Source: Streptococcus pneumoniae (GTDB lineage Bacteria; Bacillota; Bacilli; Lactobacillales; Streptococcaceae). From it: a stretch of DNA of 64,000 nucleotides. Both the position numbers and the translations under genes were made by a program. Of the stretch, positions 48,149 through 58,028 are shown piece after piece. Numbering within the stretch: the first letter of the stretch is position 1; every line of letters starts with the position of its first letter. The DNA lies in NCBI RefSeq assembly GCF_001457635.1, contig NZ_LN831051.1, positions 1,426,001-1,490,000 of the forward strand, written 5' to 3'. Under the pieces are notes generated by a model. That model was not told where the DNA came from. It was given only the letters and a program-made list of their open reading frames with translations, and made no database searches.

Positions 48149-48877
48149 ATGACAGATTATTATGTAATTGGAGATGTTCACGGAAAAGCTGGGATGCTGG
48201 AAGACCTTCTTAAAACCTGGGATGGTCAGACCCAGTTGCTCTTTCTAGGTGATTTGATTGACAGAGGTGAGGATAGTCACCGTGTTCTTGAAATGGTCAA
48301 GGACTTGGTGGACAATCAAGGGGCTATCTGTTTGTCTGGAAACCACGAGTATATGTTTTTGACTTGGCTAGATGACCCAGAAGAAAGTTATGACCATTAT
48401 CGTCGCAATGGTGGAGATACAACCATTAACTCTATCCTAGGTCGTCCCTTGGATGCACCAGTTGATGGAGTAGAAGATGCCAAGCGGGTTGCCGCTGAAG
48501 CGGCAGACTTGGTCGAATTCATTCGTCAAATGCCATTTGTAGTAGAGACAGACAAGTATATCTTTGTTCACGCAGGTATTGATTTGACCTTGGACGACTG
48601 GCATGAAACAACAGATTATAAAAAAGTATGGCTTAGAAAACCATTCCACGGAGCTGAAAATCATACTGGAAAAACCATTGTCTTCGGTCATACACCGGTC
48701 TATGGTTTGTTACAGCAAGAACGCGGTACATCTGAGCTTTGGACTACAGAAGATGGCAAGATTGGAATGGATGGAGGAGCTGTTTATGGTGGTGTCCTTC
48801 ACGGGATTGTCTTTACAGACCAAGGAATGACAGAACACCACTTTATCGAAAATGACGGCTTTGTCGCTGAAGATTAG
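48149..48877 (+). CDS. PP1-like metallophosphoesterase
   Basis: A 242-residue calcineurin-like phosphoesterase with all metal-site motifs: GDVHG (residues 8-12), GDLIDRG (about 34-40), GNHEYM (about 65-70), HAGID and GHTPVYG. These resemble the serine/threonine phosphatase and diadenosine tetraphosphatase groups; substrate unknown. It is the last gene of the xseA operon, followed by the lepA promoter. Confidence 0.88.
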   Translation: MTDYYVIGDVHGKAGMLEDLLKTWDGQTQLLFLGDLIDRGEDSHRVLEMVKDLVDNQGAICLSGNHEYMFLTWLDDPEESYDHYRRNGGDTTINSILGRPLDAPVDGVEDAKRVAAEAADLVEFIRQMPFVVETDKYIFVHAGIDLTLDDWHETTDYKKVWLRKPFHGAENHTGKTIVFGHTPVYGLLQQERGTSELWTTEDGKIGMDGGAVYGGVLHGIVFTDQGMTEHHFIENDGFVAED

Positions 48878-48898
48878 TACTCCTAGCAGGGTATGGTC

Positions 48899-48927
48899 TT
48901 GTCAAAATATCAAAAACAATTTATAAT
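48899..48927 (+). promoter_or_regulatory. Promoter of lepA
   Basis: TTGTCA at 48899-48904 and TATAAT at 48922-48927, 17-bp spacer. Confidence 0.8.
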
Positions 48928-48955
48928 AAATAGATACCCTGAAAGGAAGAGAATC

Positions 48956-50779
48956 ATGAACTTAGAAGAATTGAAAAAACGACAGGAGAAGATCCGTAAC
49001 TTCTCTATTATCGCCCATATTGACCACGGAAAATCAACTCTAGCAGACCGCATTTTGGAAAAAACAGAGACGGTTTCAAGTCGTGAAATGCAGGCCCAGC
49101 TTTTGGATAGCATGGATCTAGAGCGGGAACGTGGAATTACTATTAAGTTGAATGCCATCGAGTTGAATTACACTGCAAAAGATGGGGAAACTTATATTTT
49201 CCACTTGATTGACACACCAGGGCACGTTGACTTTACCTATGAAGTTTCACGTTCGCTAGCTGCCTGTGAGGGTGCTATTTTGGTGGTCGATGCGGCTCAA
49301 GGAATTGAGGCTCAAACTCTTGCCAACGTTTATCTGGCTTTGGATAATGATTTGGAAATCATGCCTATCATTAATAAAATTGACCTGCCGGCTGCAGATC
49401 CGGAGCGCGTGCGTACAGAGATTGAAGATGTGATTGGTTTGGATGCCAGTGAAGCAGTTTTGGCTTCTGCCAAGGCTGGTATTGGGATTGAAGAAATCCT
49501 CGAGCAAATTGTAGAAAAAGTACCAGCACCAACGGGTGATGTGACGGCGCCACTTAAGGCCTTGATTTTCGACTCTGTTTACGATGCTTACCGTGGGGTT
49601 ATCCTCCAAGTACGTGTCATGGACGGAGTGGTCAAACCTGGTGATAAGATTCAGCTCATGAGCAATAGTAAGACCTTTGATGTGGCCGAAGTCGGTATTT
49701 TTACACCCAAAGCGGTTGGTCGTGATTTCCTTGCGACTGGTGATGTTGGTTACATTGCGGCGTCTATCAAGACGGTTCAGGATACTCGTGTGGGTGATAC
49801 CGTTACCTTGGCAACCAATCCTGCGGCAGAACCATTACATGGTTATAAGCAGATGAATCCTATGGTCTTTGCGGGTCTCTACCCAATCGAATCAAACAAG
49901 TACAATGACCTGCGTGAAGCGCTTGAAAAATTGCAACTGAATGATGCTAGTCTTCAGTTTGAACCAGAAACATCTCAGGCACTTGGATTTGGTTTCCGTT
50001 GTGGATTTCTTGGACTTCTCCATATGGATGTTATCCAGGAACGTTTAGAGCGTGAGTTCAATATTGACCTCATCATGACAGCTCCGTCTGTTATTTACAA
50101 AGTTAATTTGACCGACGGTGAGTCTATGGATGTGTCTAACCCATCTGAGTTTCCAGACCCAACTAAGATTGCGACCATTGAAGAGCCTTATGTCAAGGCG
50201 CAAATCATGGTACCACAGGAGTTCGTCGGAGCAGTAATGGAGCTAGCTCAGCGTAAGCGTGGGGACTTTGTGACTATGGACTATATTGATGATAACCGTG
50301 TCAATGTTATCTATCAAATTCCTCTTGCTGAAATTGTCTTTGACTTCTTTGATAAACTTAAGTCTTCGACACGTGGTTATGCAAGCTTTGACTACGAATT
50401 GTCAGAATATCGCCCATCTAAGCTGGTGAAAATGGATATCCTTCTCAATGGAGATAAGGTGGATGCCCTCAGCTTTATCGTTCACAAGGACTTTGCCTAC
50501 GAACGTGGGAAACTCATCGTTGATAAACTCAAGAAAATCATCCCTCGCCAACAATTTGAAGTTCCAATCCAAGCGGCTATTGGACACAAGATTGTCGCTC
50601 GTACTGATATCAAGGCCCTTCGTAAGAACGTACTTGCTAAATGTTATGGTGGTGACGTTTCTCGTAAGCGTAAACTCCTTGAAAAACAAAAAGCTGGTAA
50701 GAAACGCATGAAATCCATCGGATCAGTTGAAGTTCCGCAAGAAGCCTTCCTCAGCGTCTTGAGTATGGATGAAGAATAA
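48956..50779 (+). CDS. lepA: Elongation factor 4 (LepA)
   Basis: Translational GTPase acting on stalled or mistranslocated ribosomes. I start at the ATG at 48956 ([17 protein letters not shown]), giving 607 residues, with SD GAAAGGAAG; a longer frame from 48893 would begin upstream of the promoter. G1 is [10 protein letters not shown]3 DTPGHVDF, G4 NKIDLP; LepA-specific C-terminal domain ends with [27 protein letters not shown] basic stretch (here [16 protein letters not shown]). Confidence 0.97.
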   Translation: MNLEELKKRQEKIRNFSIIAHIDHGKSTLADRILEKTETVSSREMQAQLLDSMDLERERGITIKLNAIELNYTAKDGETYIFHLIDTPGHVDFTYEVSRSLAACEGAILVVDAAQGIEAQTLANVYLALDNDLEIMPIINKIDLPAADPERVRTEIEDVIGLDASEAVLASAKAGIGIEEILEQIVEKVPAPTGDVTAPLKALIFDSVYDAYRGVILQVRVMDGVVKPGDKIQLMSNSKTFDVAEVGIFTPKAVGRDFLATGDVGYIAASIKTVQDTRVGDTVTLATNPAAEPLHGYKQMNPMVFAGLYPIESNKYNDLREALEKLQLNDASLQFEPETSQALGFGFRCGFLGLLHMDVIQERLEREFNIDLIMTAPSVIYKVNLTDGESMDVSNPSEFPDPTKIATIEEPYVKAQIMVPQEFVGAVMELAQRKRGDFVTMDYIDDNRVNVIYQIPLAEIVFDFFDKLKSSTRGYASFDYELSEYRPSKLVKMDILLNGDKVDALSFIVHKDFAYERGKLIVDKLKKIIPRQQFEVPIQAAIGHKIVARTDIKALRKNVLAKCYGGDVSRKRKLLEKQKAGKKRMKSIGSVEVPQEAFLSVLSMDEE

Positions 50780-50833
50780 GTTATCAGAAATGCCTTTCCT
50801 TGTTCACAGGAAATTTATATAAGAATCAATAGT

Positions 50834-50862
50834 AAAGCAGGCTTAGATGGTCTGCTTTTTTA
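50834..50862 (+). terminator. Terminator of lepA
   Basis: AAAGCAG 50834-50840 pairs with CTGCTTT 50852-50858, followed by T run. Confidence 0.8.
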
Positions 50863-50867
50863 GTTTT

Positions 50868-51020
50868 TATACTCTTCGAAAATCTCTTCAAACCACGTCA
50901 GCGTCGCCTTACCGTATGTATGGTTACTGACTTCGTCAGTTTCATCTACAACCTCAAAACTGTGTTTTGAGTAACCTGCGGCTAGCTTCCTAGTTTGCTC
51001 TTTGATTTTCATTGAGTATT
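50868..51020. repeat. BOX element (about 153 bp)
   Basis: Same type and orientation as the one at 26.3 kb: starts TATACTCTTCGAAAATC, ends CATTGAGTATT. The reverse complement contains TACGGTAAGGCGACGCTGACG, one base from the BOX A core. It fills much of the 411-base gap between lepA and the PTS remnant. Confidence 0.9.
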
Positions 51021-51053
51021 AGAACAGAAAAATGCTTGGAGTATCTGTTTGTG

Positions 51054-51083
51054 TGTTTATTTTTATATAACAAACTATAAACA
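51054..51083 (+). promoter_or_regulatory. Inverted repeat upstream of the PTS remnant
   Basis: TGTTTAT 51054-51060 with ATAAACA 51077-51083 in an A-rich stretch; a DeoR-family operator is possible. A TATACT near 51149-51155 could be the -10. Confidence 0.35.
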
Positions 51084-51190
51084 AAACAAAAATATAAAAA
51101 AGAGACAAAAAAGAACAGAAAGTAATTAACAACGATTTCATATAGTGTTATACTTATGGCATAAAGTTAATGGAAAGAAGGGAAAACCTT

Positions 51191-51667
51191 ATGGTATTAG
51201 ATTATTTCTTTGACAAAAACCTTGTGTTTTGCTTAGAAGCGGATAATCAAGAACAACTCTTTGATCAGGTAGCAAGCTTGTTGGAAGAACGATAAATTGT
51301 CACTCCAACTTATCGTGAAGCCTTGATCACGCGTGAAAAGTCATTTCCAACTGGTTTAGATATGGAATTTCTAGGAAAGAACTTGCCAAATGTAGCGATT
51401 CCTCACACAGATATTGTTCATAATCTAGCTGAGAAAGTGGTGGTTGTTCGATTAGAAAAACCAGTAACTTTTCACAATATGATAGCTCCTGATAAGGAAG
51501 TAGAAGTATCCCTACTCTTCTTTATCATTAACAATTCAAGTTCAAGTCAAACAAATATTCTGGCTCAGTTGATGGACTTTTTCACAGGAAATGGACATCT
51601 TGAAGACCTATCAAAAATTTCCGAACCAGAAAAACTTTATGCTTATATAGATGGAGCAATCGCTTAA
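51191..51667 (+). pseudogene. PTS EIIA component with internal stop
   Basis: From the ATG at 51191 (MVLDYFFDKNLVF..., SD GAAGGGAAAA) the frame would give a PTS EIIA of the fructose/mannitol/galactitol type of about 158 residues. Codon 35 is TAA (51293-51295), interrupting LLEER-stop-IVTPTYREALITREK. The rest is open and intact, with the phosphorylated His in VAIPHTD. A restart at the ATG at 51323 would lack the first 44 residues. Probably inactive. Confidence 0.85.
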
Positions 51668-51704
51668 TCTTGTCTATTAAAAAATAAAATCGGAGGAAGT
51701 CTAT

Positions 51705-51995
51705 ATGATTAAAATTCTTGCTGCCTGCGGTGCAGGTGTTAACTCAAGTCACCAAATTAAAAGTGCTCTAGAAGAAGAACTTTCAAACCGTGGTTATGAT
51801 GTTCACTGTGATGCAGTCATGGTGAAAGATGTAAACGAAGACCTTATGAAAGGTTACGATATCTTTACACCAATCGCTGCAACAGACCTTGGTTTTGAAC
51901 CAGGTATCCCAGTTATCGAAGCTGGGCCAATCTTATTCTGTATCCCAGCAATGAGCGTTCCAGTATTTGACAATATTAGACTTCCTGCGAAATAA
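51705..51995 (+). CDS. PTS EIIB component, galactitol type, last codons replaced by IS1381
   Basis: SD CGGAGG. The phosphorylated Cys is in KILAACGAGVNSSHQ (residue about 9). The first 91 residues are native up to VFDNI; then the frame runs into the IS element and ends RLPAK. The sequence beyond the IS element shows that the original end was GAG-GTA-TTG-AGC-TAG (EVLS-stop), for a 95-residue protein. So the insertion costs only four residues and EIIB may still fold, although EIIA is broken and no EIIC gene follows. Confidence 0.85.
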   Translation: MIKILAACGAGVNSSHQIKSALEEELSNRGYDVHCDAVMVKDVNEDLMKGYDIFTPIAATDLGFEPGIPVIEAGPILFCIPAMSVPVFDNIRLPAK

Positions 51996-52835
51996 AATAT
52001 GGTATAGTAGTTCTATGAATGATGAAGCAAGTAAACAACTAACTGATGCACGATTTAAGCGTCTTGTTGGTGTTCAGCGTACCACTTTTGAAGAGATGTT
52101 AGCTGTATTAAAAACAGCTTATCAACTTAAACACGCAAAAGGTGGACGAAAACCTAAATTAAGCCTAGAAGACCTTCTTATGGCCACTCTTCAATATGTG
52201 CGAGAATATCGAACTTATGAAGAAATTGCGGCTGATTTTGGTATCCACGAAAGCAACTTACTCCGTCGGAGCCAATGGGTTGAAGTAACTCTTGTTCAAA
52301 GGTGGTGTTACGATTTCAAGAACTCCTCTCAGTTCTGAGGACACGGTAATGATTGATGCGACGGAAGTACAAATCAATCGCCCTAAGAAAACAATTAGCG
52401 AATCATTCTGGTAAAAAGAAATTTCACGCTATGAAGGCTCAAGCGATTGTCACAAGTCAAGGGAGAATTGTTTCTTTGGATATCGCTGTGAACTATTGTC
52501 ATGATATGAAGTTGTTCAAAATGAGTCGCAGAAATATCGGACAAGCTGGAAAAATCTTGGCTGACAGTGGTTATCAAGGGCTCATGAAGATATATCCTCA
52601 AGCACAAACTCCACGTAAATCCAGCAAACTCAAGCCGCTAACAGCTGAAGATAAAGCCTATAACCATGCGCTATCCAAGGAGAGAAGCAAGGTTGAGAAC
52701 ATCTTTGCCAAAGTAAAAACGTTTAAAATGTTTTCAACAACCTATCGAAATCATCGTAAACGCTTCGGATTACGAATGAATTTGATTGCTGGCATTATCA
52801 ATCATGAACTAGGATTCTAGTTTTGCAGGAAGTCT
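51978..52835. mobile_element. IS1381-like insertion sequence (IS5 family)
   Basis: 858 bp with imperfect terminal inverted repeats: left AGACTTCCTGCGAAATAAAA, right (complement) AGACTTCCTGCAAAACTAGA. ATT flanks both ends (51975-51977 and 52836-52838), a probable 3-bp target duplication that restores the EIIB reading frame when one copy is removed. The transposase is split between three frames. The element lies in the same direction as the host genes. Confidence 0.88.
52015..52820 (+). pseudogene. IS1381-type transposase, two frame changes
   Basis: OrfA (52015-52338) starts MNDEASKQLTDARFKRLVGVQ and has the helix-turn-helix EEIAADFGIHESNLLRR. A one-base gain near 52300 (CAAAGGTGG) throws it out of frame; the native continuation GVTISRTPLSSEDTVMIDATEVQINRP (quoted here in part: EDTVMIDATEV, first catalytic Asp) is in a second frame. 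OrfB, from about 52353 to 52820, is in a third frame with ILADSGYQG (second Asp) and ERSKVENIFAKVK (Glu). One frame change is normal for this element; the other looks like a mutation, so this copy is probably inactive. Confidence 0.82.
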
Positions 52836-52882
52836 ATTGAGGTATTGAGCTAGTTTATGAAAAAATTGGGTGAAAAAGTCGA

Positions 52883-52929
52883 GTGTTTTAGAAACCCACA
52901 GTGTAGTATTCTAGTTTCAATCCACTATA
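52883..52929. repeat. Truncated RUP element
   Basis: Only one half of a RUP is left: GTTTTAGAA...GTAGTATTCTAGTTTCAATCCACTATA, matching the terminal 45 bases of the copy at 36.83-36.88 kb. It marks the junction between the PTS remnant and the pcrA region. Confidence 0.7.
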
Positions 52930-52969
52930 TTTTGCTACTCCCCGTAAAGTTTCTATTTTCCCTGATTTC

Positions 52970-52978
52970 TGATATAAT
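52970..52978 (+). promoter_or_regulatory. Extended -10 promoter of pcrA
   Basis: TGATATAAT at 52970-52978; pcrA starts 33 bases later with SD AAGGAAGAG. Confidence 0.65.
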
Positions 52979-53011
52979 AGAAATATTGACTTCAAGAGTA
53001 AGGAAGAGAAG

Positions 53012-55303
53012 ATGAACGCATTATTAAATGGAATGAATGACCGTCAGGCTGAGGCGGTGCAAACGACAGAAGGTCCCTTGCTAATCATGGCAGGAGCTGG
53101 TTCTGGAAAGACTCGTGTTTTAACCCACCGTATCGCTTATTTGATTGATGAAAAGCTGGTCAATCCTTGGAATATCTTGGCCATTACCTTTACCAACAAG
53201 GCTGCGCGTGAGATGAAAGAGCGTGCTTATAGCCTCAATCCAGCTACTCAGGACTGTCTGATTGCGACCTTCCACTCCATGTGTGTGCGTATTTTGCGTC
53301 GCGATGCGGACCATATTGGCTACAATCGTAATTTTACAATTGTGGATCCTGGTGAACAGCGAACGCTCATGAAACGTATTCTCAAACAGTTGAACTTGGA
53401 TCCTAAAAAATGGAATGAACGAACTATTTTGGGGACCATTTCCAATGCTAAGAATGATTTGATTGATGATGTTGCTTATGCTGCCCAAGCTGGCGATATG
53501 TATACGCAAATTGTGGCCCAGTGTTATACAACCTATCAAAAAGAACTTCGTCAGTCTGAATCCGTTGACTTTGATGATTTGATTATGCTGACCTTGCGTC
53601 TCTTTGATCAAAATCCTGATGTTTTGACCTACTACCAGCAAAAATTCCAATACATCCACGTTGATGAGTACCAAGATACCAACCACGCTCAGTACCAATT
53701 GGTCAAACTCTTGGCTTCCCGTTTTAAAAATATCTGTGTGGTTGGGGATGCGGACCAGTCTATCTACGGTTGGCGTGGTGCTGATATGCAGAATATCTTG
53801 GACTTTGAAAAGGATTACCCCAAAGCTAAGGTTGTTTTGTTGGAGGAAAATTACCGCTCAACCAAAACCATTCTCCAAGCGGCCAACGAGGTTATTAAAA
53901 ATAATAAAAATCGCCGTCCTAAAAATCTCTGGACTCAAAACGCTGATGGGGAGCAAATCGTTTACTATCGTGCTGATGATGAGCTGGATGAGGCTGTATT
54001 TGTAGCCAGAACCATCGATGAACTTAGTCGCAGTCAAAACTTCCTTCATAAGGATTTTGCAGTTCTCTATCGGACTAATGCCCAGTCCCGTACAATTGAG
54101 GAAGCCCTGCTCAAGTCTAACATTCCTTATACCATGGTTGGCGGAACCAAATTCTACAGCCGTAAGGAAATTCGCGATATTATTGCTTATCTCAACCTTA
54201 TTGCTAATTTGAGTGACAACATTAGTTTTGAGCGTATTATCAACGAGCCTAAACGTGGAATTGGTCTAGGTACAGTTGAGAAAATCCGTGATTTTGCAAA
54301 TTTGCAAAATATGTCTATGCTGGATGCTTCTGCTAATATTATGTTGTCTGGTATCAAGGGTAAGGCAGCCCAATCTATCTGGGATTTTGCCAATATGATG
54401 CTTGATTTGCGGGAGCAGCTAGACCACTTAAGCATTACAGAGTTGGTTGAGTCCGTCCTAGAAAAAACAGGTTATGTCGATATTCTTAACGCCCAAGCGA
54501 CTCTAGAAAGCAAGGCAAGGGTTGAAAATATCGAAGAGTTTCTTTCTGTTACGAAGAACTTTGATGACACCACTGATGTGACAGAAGAGGAAACTGGTCT
54601 GGACAAACTGAGTCGTTTCTTAAATGACTTGGCTTTGATTGCCGACACAGATTCAGGTAGTCAGGAGACATCAGAAGTGACCTTGATGACCCTGCATGCT
54701 GCCAAAGGTCTCGAATTTCCAGTTGTCTTTTTGATTGGGATGGAAGAAAATGTCTTTCCACTTAGTCGTGCGACTGAAGATCCAGATGAATTAGAAGAAG
54801 AGCGCCGTCTAGCCTATGTAGGTATCACGCGTGCAGAGAAAATTCTCTATCTGACCAATGCCAACTCACGCTTGCTTTTTGGTCGTACCAATTATAACCG
54901 TCCGACTCGTTTTATTAACGAAATCAGTTCAGATTTGCTTGAGTATCAAGGTCTGACTCGTCCTGCAAATACAAGCTTTAAGGCATCATATAGCAGTGGT
55001 AGTATTTCCTTTGGTCAAGGTATGAGTTTGGCTCAGGCTCTTCAAGACCGTAAACGCGGTGCTGCCCCAAAATCAATCCAGTCAAGCGGTCTTCCATTTG
55101 GTCAATTTACAGCTGGCGCAAAACCAGCATCTAGCGAGGCAAATTGGTCCATTGGTGACATTGCTCTCCACAAGAAATGGGGAGAGGGAACTGTTCTGGA
55201 AGTTTCAGGTAGCGGTGCTAGGCAGGAATTGAAAATCAATTTCCCAGAAGTAGGTTTGAAAAAACTTTTAGCCAGTGTGGCTCCAATTGAGAAAAAAATC
55301 TAA
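53012..55303 (+). CDS. pcrA: ATP-dependent DNA helicase PcrA
   Basis: UvrD/Rep-family 3'-5' helicase in replication restart and repair. The 763 residues show motif [19 protein letters not shown] (about 29-46), motif Ia [11 protein letters not shown], motif [16 protein letters not shown], motif [18 protein letters not shown], motif [10 protein letters not shown], motif [17 protein letters not shown] and motif [16 protein letters not shown]. The Tudor-like C-terminus ([20 protein letters not shown]) is kept. radC follows behind a hairpin. Confidence 0.97.
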   Translation: MNALLNGMNDRQAEAVQTTEGPLLIMAGAGSGKTRVLTHRIAYLIDEKLVNPWNILAITFTNKAAREMKERAYSLNPATQDCLIATFHSMCVRILRRDADHIGYNRNFTIVDPGEQRTLMKRILKQLNLDPKKWNERTILGTISNAKNDLIDDVAYAAQAGDMYTQIVAQCYTTYQKELRQSESVDFDDLIMLTLRLFDQNPDVLTYYQQKFQYIHVDEYQDTNHAQYQLVKLLASRFKNICVVGDADQSIYGWRGADMQNILDFEKDYPKAKVVLLEENYRSTKTILQAANEVIKNNKNRRPKNLWTQNADGEQIVYYRADDELDEAVFVARTIDELSRSQNFLHKDFAVLYRTNAQSRTIEEALLKSNIPYTMVGGTKFYSRKEIRDIIAYLNLIANLSDNISFERIINEPKRGIGLGTVEKIRDFANLQNMSMLDASANIMLSGIKGKAAQSIWDFANMMLDLREQLDHLSITELVESVLEKTGYVDILNAQATLESKARVENIEEFLSVTKNFDDTTDVTEEETGLDKLSRFLNDLALIADTDSGSQETSEVTLMTLHAAKGLEFPVVFLIGMEENVFPLSRATEDPDELEEERRLAYVGITRAEKILYLTNANSRLLFGRTNYNRPTRFINEISSDLLEYQGLTRPANTSFKASYSSGSISFGQGMSLAQALQDRKRGAAPKSIQSSGLPFGQFTAGAKPASSEANWSIGDIALHKKWGEGTVLEVSGSGARQELKINFPEVGLKKLLASVAPIEKKI

Positions 55304-55309
55304 TTTTCC

Positions 55310-55345
55310 ATCCTTCTCACGAATAATAAAGTGAGGAGGATTTTT
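55310..55345 (+). promoter_or_regulatory. Hairpin with ComX-box-like loop that sequesters the radC ribosome binding site
   Basis: ATCCTTCTCAC 55310-55320 pairs along its whole length with GTGAGGAGGAT 55331-55341 (one G-U), loop GAATAATAAA, then TTTT and the radC ATG. The 3' arm holds the SD (AGGAGG 55334-55339). CACGAATA at 55318-55325 differs from the pneumococcal competence box TACGAATA at one base; transcription from it would start at or just before the 3' arm and leave the SD free. Confidence 0.6.
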
Positions 55346-56026
55346 ATGTACAGTATTTCATTCCAAGAAGATTCACTATTACCAAGAGAAAGGCTGGCCA
55401 AGGAAGGAGTTGAAGCGCTTAGTAACCAAGAGTTGCTAGCTATTTTACTCAGGACAGGAACACGTCAAGCTAGCGTTTTTGAAATTGCCCAAAAAGTCTT
55501 GAACAATCTTTCAAGCCTAACGGATTTGAAAAAAATGACCCTGCAGGAATTGCAGAGTTTGTCTGGTATTGGGCGTGTTAAGGCCATAGAATTACAAGCT
55601 ATGATTGAACTGGGGCATCGTATTCACAAACACGAGACTCTTGAAATGGAAAGTATTCTCAGCAGTCAAAAGTTGGCCAAGAAGATGCAGCAGGAATTAG
55701 GGGATAAAAAACAAGAGCACCTGGTGGCACTCTATCTCAATACTCAAAATCAAATCATCCATCAGCAGACCATTTTTATCGGTTCTGTAACTCGTAGTAT
55801 CGCTGAACCGCGAGAGATTCTTCACTATGCAATCAAGCATATGGCGACTTCTCTTATCTTGGTCCACAATCATCCTTCAGGAGCGGTAGCGCCTAGCCAA
55901 AATGATGATCATGTCACTAAACTTGTTAAAGAAGCCTGCGAACTGATGGGGATTGTTCTCTTGGACCATTTGATTGTCTCTCATTCTAATTACTTTAGTT
56001 ATCGTGAAAAGACAGATTTAATCTAA
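55346..56026 (+). CDS. radC: RadC-family JAB/MPN domain protein
   Basis: A 226-residue protein with N-terminal helix-hairpin-helix ([22 protein letters not shown]) and C-terminal metalloprotease-like JAMM motif ([16 protein letters not shown]: HxH plus Asp). Induced in pneumococcal competence, though its loss has no clear phenotype. I start at the ATG at 55346 ([17 protein letters not shown]); the GTG at 55331 is part of the hairpin. Confidence 0.93.
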
Positions 56027-56712
56027 AGTTCATTAACGACATAGTCAAAGAGTTTTTTATCTTTGGGACGATTTTCAAAAAGAAGTTCTGGATGCCATTG
56101 GACACCGAGAAAGGCGACATCATCCGTACTCATGACAGCCTCAATGATACCATCTTTAGGATCATGAGCCACAACTTTTAAATTTGGTGCTAAGTCCTTG
56201 ATGCTCTGGTGGTGGAAGGAGTTGATATGAGAGATTTCTCCATAGATTTCTTGGAGAACGGTATCTGGTTCTGTCACCAAGCGTTGAGTTGTGTACTCAA
56301 CAGAAGAATCCTGCCAATGGTCTTCGATATCTTGGTACAAAGTTCCACCCATGGCAACGTTAAAGAGTTGGGTACCACGGCAGACAGAGAAAATGGGCTT
56401 TTTCTGTTTAATAGCTTCCTTGATGAGGGCCAGTTCGAAGATATCTCTTTGAAGGTGATAGTCATCGCTATCAATGGTTTTGGGTTCGCCATAGAATTTT
56501 GGATCGACATTTTGCCCACCTGTCAAGATGAGCTTGTCAATCAAACTGATATAGTGGCAGGCCATTTCTTGATCACCAATCGGTAGGATGATGGGAATCC
56601 CTCCAGCATCTTTAACGCCTTCAACAAAGCCTTTTGCTGCGTAGCTCATCATGATGTCATCATCTGGATGAGTTTTTTCGTTTCCTGTAATCCCAATAAC
56701 TGGTTTTTTCAT
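56023..56712 (-). CDS. Class I glutamine amidotransferase-like hydrolase (peptidase C26)
   Basis: A 229-residue protein of the gamma-glutamyl hydrolase/PuuD group. The nucleophile is in [13 protein letters not shown] (CxG elbow), the His-Glu pair in GVQWHPELL. It probably removes gamma-linked glutamate from a small molecule; substrate unknown. It overlaps the stop of the converging radC by four bases and follows rex on the minus strand. Confidence 0.88.
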
Positions 56713-56729
56713 AAAATGATTTTCGCTTT

Positions 56730-57371
56730 CTAATCCTCTTTTCGCATGAAGTAGAGGAGGGTTTGGAGTTCACTTGTCAAATCGACATACTGAACGACCA
56801 CGTCTTTTGGTAAATGCAGATGGACTGGTGAAAAACTGAGAATTCCTTTCACACCAGCATCAACCAAGAGATTAGCAACCTCTTGTGACTTGACGCTGGG
56901 AACAGTTAGGATAGCAGTCTTCACATCAGCATCCTTGATTTTATCCTTGATCTGAGAAATTCCGTAAATGGGAATCCCGTCAGGAGTTTGGGTACCGACT
57001 TCAGGATGGTCATCTAGGTCAAAGGCCATGATAATCTTCATCTTGTTACGTTCGTGGAAGCGGTAGTGGAGAAGGGCATGGCCCATATTTCCAATACCAA
57101 CCAGCATGACATTGGTAATAGAGTTGTCATTGAGCAAATCGGCAAAAAATGTCATTAGTTTTTTGACATCATATCCAAAACCACGACGACCAAGTTCACC
57201 AAAATAGGAAAAATCACGACGTACGGTCGCTGAATCAATACCGATAGCCTCTGCAATTTGCTTAGAGTTGGCACGTTCAATCTTTTCTGCATGAAATCTC
57301 TTAAAAATTCGATAGTAGAGAGAGAGTCTTTTTGCTGTAGCTTTTGGAATAGCAAACTGTTTATCTTTCAC
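56730..57371 (-). CDS. rex: Redox-sensing repressor Rex
   Basis: Senses the NADH/NAD+ ratio and represses fermentation genes. The 213 residues contain an N-terminal winged helix ([36 protein letters not shown]) and a Rossmann domain with [13 protein letters not shown]-terminal helix [15 protein letters not shown] mediates domain swapping. A Rex-box-like sequence lies upstream, suggesting self-control. The gene ends an operon-like minus-strand run that includes prs and a cysteine desulfurase. Confidence 0.95.
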   Translation of the reverse strand: MKDKQFAIPKATAKRLSLYYRIFKRFHAEKIERANSKQIAEAIGIDSATVRRDFSYFGELGRRGFGYDVKKLMTFFADLLNDNSITNVMLVGIGNMGHALLHYRFHERNKMKIIMAFDLDDHPEVGTQTPDGIPIYGISQIKDKIKDADVKTAILTVPSVKSQEVANLLVDAGVKGILSFSPVHLHLPKDVVVQYVDLTSELQTLLYFMRKED

Positions 57372-57410
57372 AAAATCACAACCTTTCTATTCTTCTATTT
57401 TATAGAAACA

Positions 57411-57428
57411 TTGTGAAAAAATCAACAA
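57411..57428 (-). promoter_or_regulatory. Rex-box-like operator upstream of rex
   Basis: TTGTGAAAAAATCAACAA resembles the palindrome TTGTGAA-N4-TTCACAA; the left half is exact and the right half has small mismatches. Confidence 0.5.
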
Positions 57429-57453
57429 AAATAAGAAAAAACTAAGAAAAATC

Positions 57454-57669
57454 TTAGTTTTGATGTAAAAAATCTGCATGAGATAGAAAACGGTAGAGGT
57501 CTCCGACCAGACCCTGATAAACTTTTTGGCCCCTAAAAGTCAGAGAAGTCACATAAAGTGTATCTGGTAAGGTTACACATCCTGACAAAGTCAACATGAG
57601 AGCCTCATGATCCTCATACTTGAGAGTACGCTCTACATGATAGCAGTCCTTATAGGTCAGTTCAAACAT
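57454..57669 (-). CDS. DUF4649 family small protein
   Basis: A 71-residue protein of unknown function (MFELTYKDCYHVERTLKYEDHEALMLTLSGCV...). I start it at the ATG at 57669; an upstream in-frame ATG at 57705 would overlap the previous gene. It is found mostly in streptococci, next to the DUF1831 gene. Confidence 0.75.
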   Translation of the reverse strand: MFELTYKDCYHVERTLKYEDHEALMLTLSGCVTLPDTLYVTSLTFRGQKVYQGLVGDLYRFLSHADFLHQN

Positions 57670-57676
57670 TTTGGCT

Positions 57677-58024
57677 CTATCTTTCCGATTTTGTAAAGAC
57701 ACCACGTTCTACCAAGCTATCCATGAGGAAGTAGAATTTTTCCTGATGAATATGGTGGTCTTCTGATTTGAAAATATCAACTAGACGAAGGCCAAACTTA
57801 TCAGTGATATTGATTTTAGCCCCTGTAACTTCCTTGTTAATGATGATTTTGAGTTGGAAGCCTTCACCGCTGTTTGGCACTTTTTCCAAAAGGCGAGTCA
57901 GTTCATAGTTACCAACCTTAGTTTCAAAAAAGGTGTTATCTTTGAGGGTGAATTTTTTAACAGAAGGGCTAAGAGTGTAATCGTAACGACAATTTTTTAA
58001 CTGAATGATTTTTTCAAATGCCAT
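57677..58024 (-). CDS. DUF1831 family protein
   Basis: A 115-residue protein of unknown function, predicted to be an alpha/beta single domain. It begins four bases after the cysteine desulfurase gene, a linkage that recurs in Lactobacillales and suggests a role with sulfur transfer (inference only). Confidence 0.8.
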   Translation of the reverse strand: MAFEKIIQLKNCRYDYTLSPSVKKFTLKDNTFFETKVGNYELTRLLEKVPNSGEGFQLKIIINKEVTGAKINITDKFGLRLVDIFKSEDHHIHQEKFYFLMDSLVERGVFTKSER

Positions 58025-58028
58025 ATGG

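Noticed and set aside
48893..48955. N-terminal extension of LepA
   Set aside because: It would begin before the lepA promoter, and the extra residues are unlike the family; the ATG at 48956 has a good ribosome binding site.
51978..52835. IS1381 as the cause of the PTS EIIC loss and the junction with pcrA
   Set aside because: The IS element is flanked by a matching ATT and the EIIB reading frame continues correctly on the far side, so it inserted without deletion.
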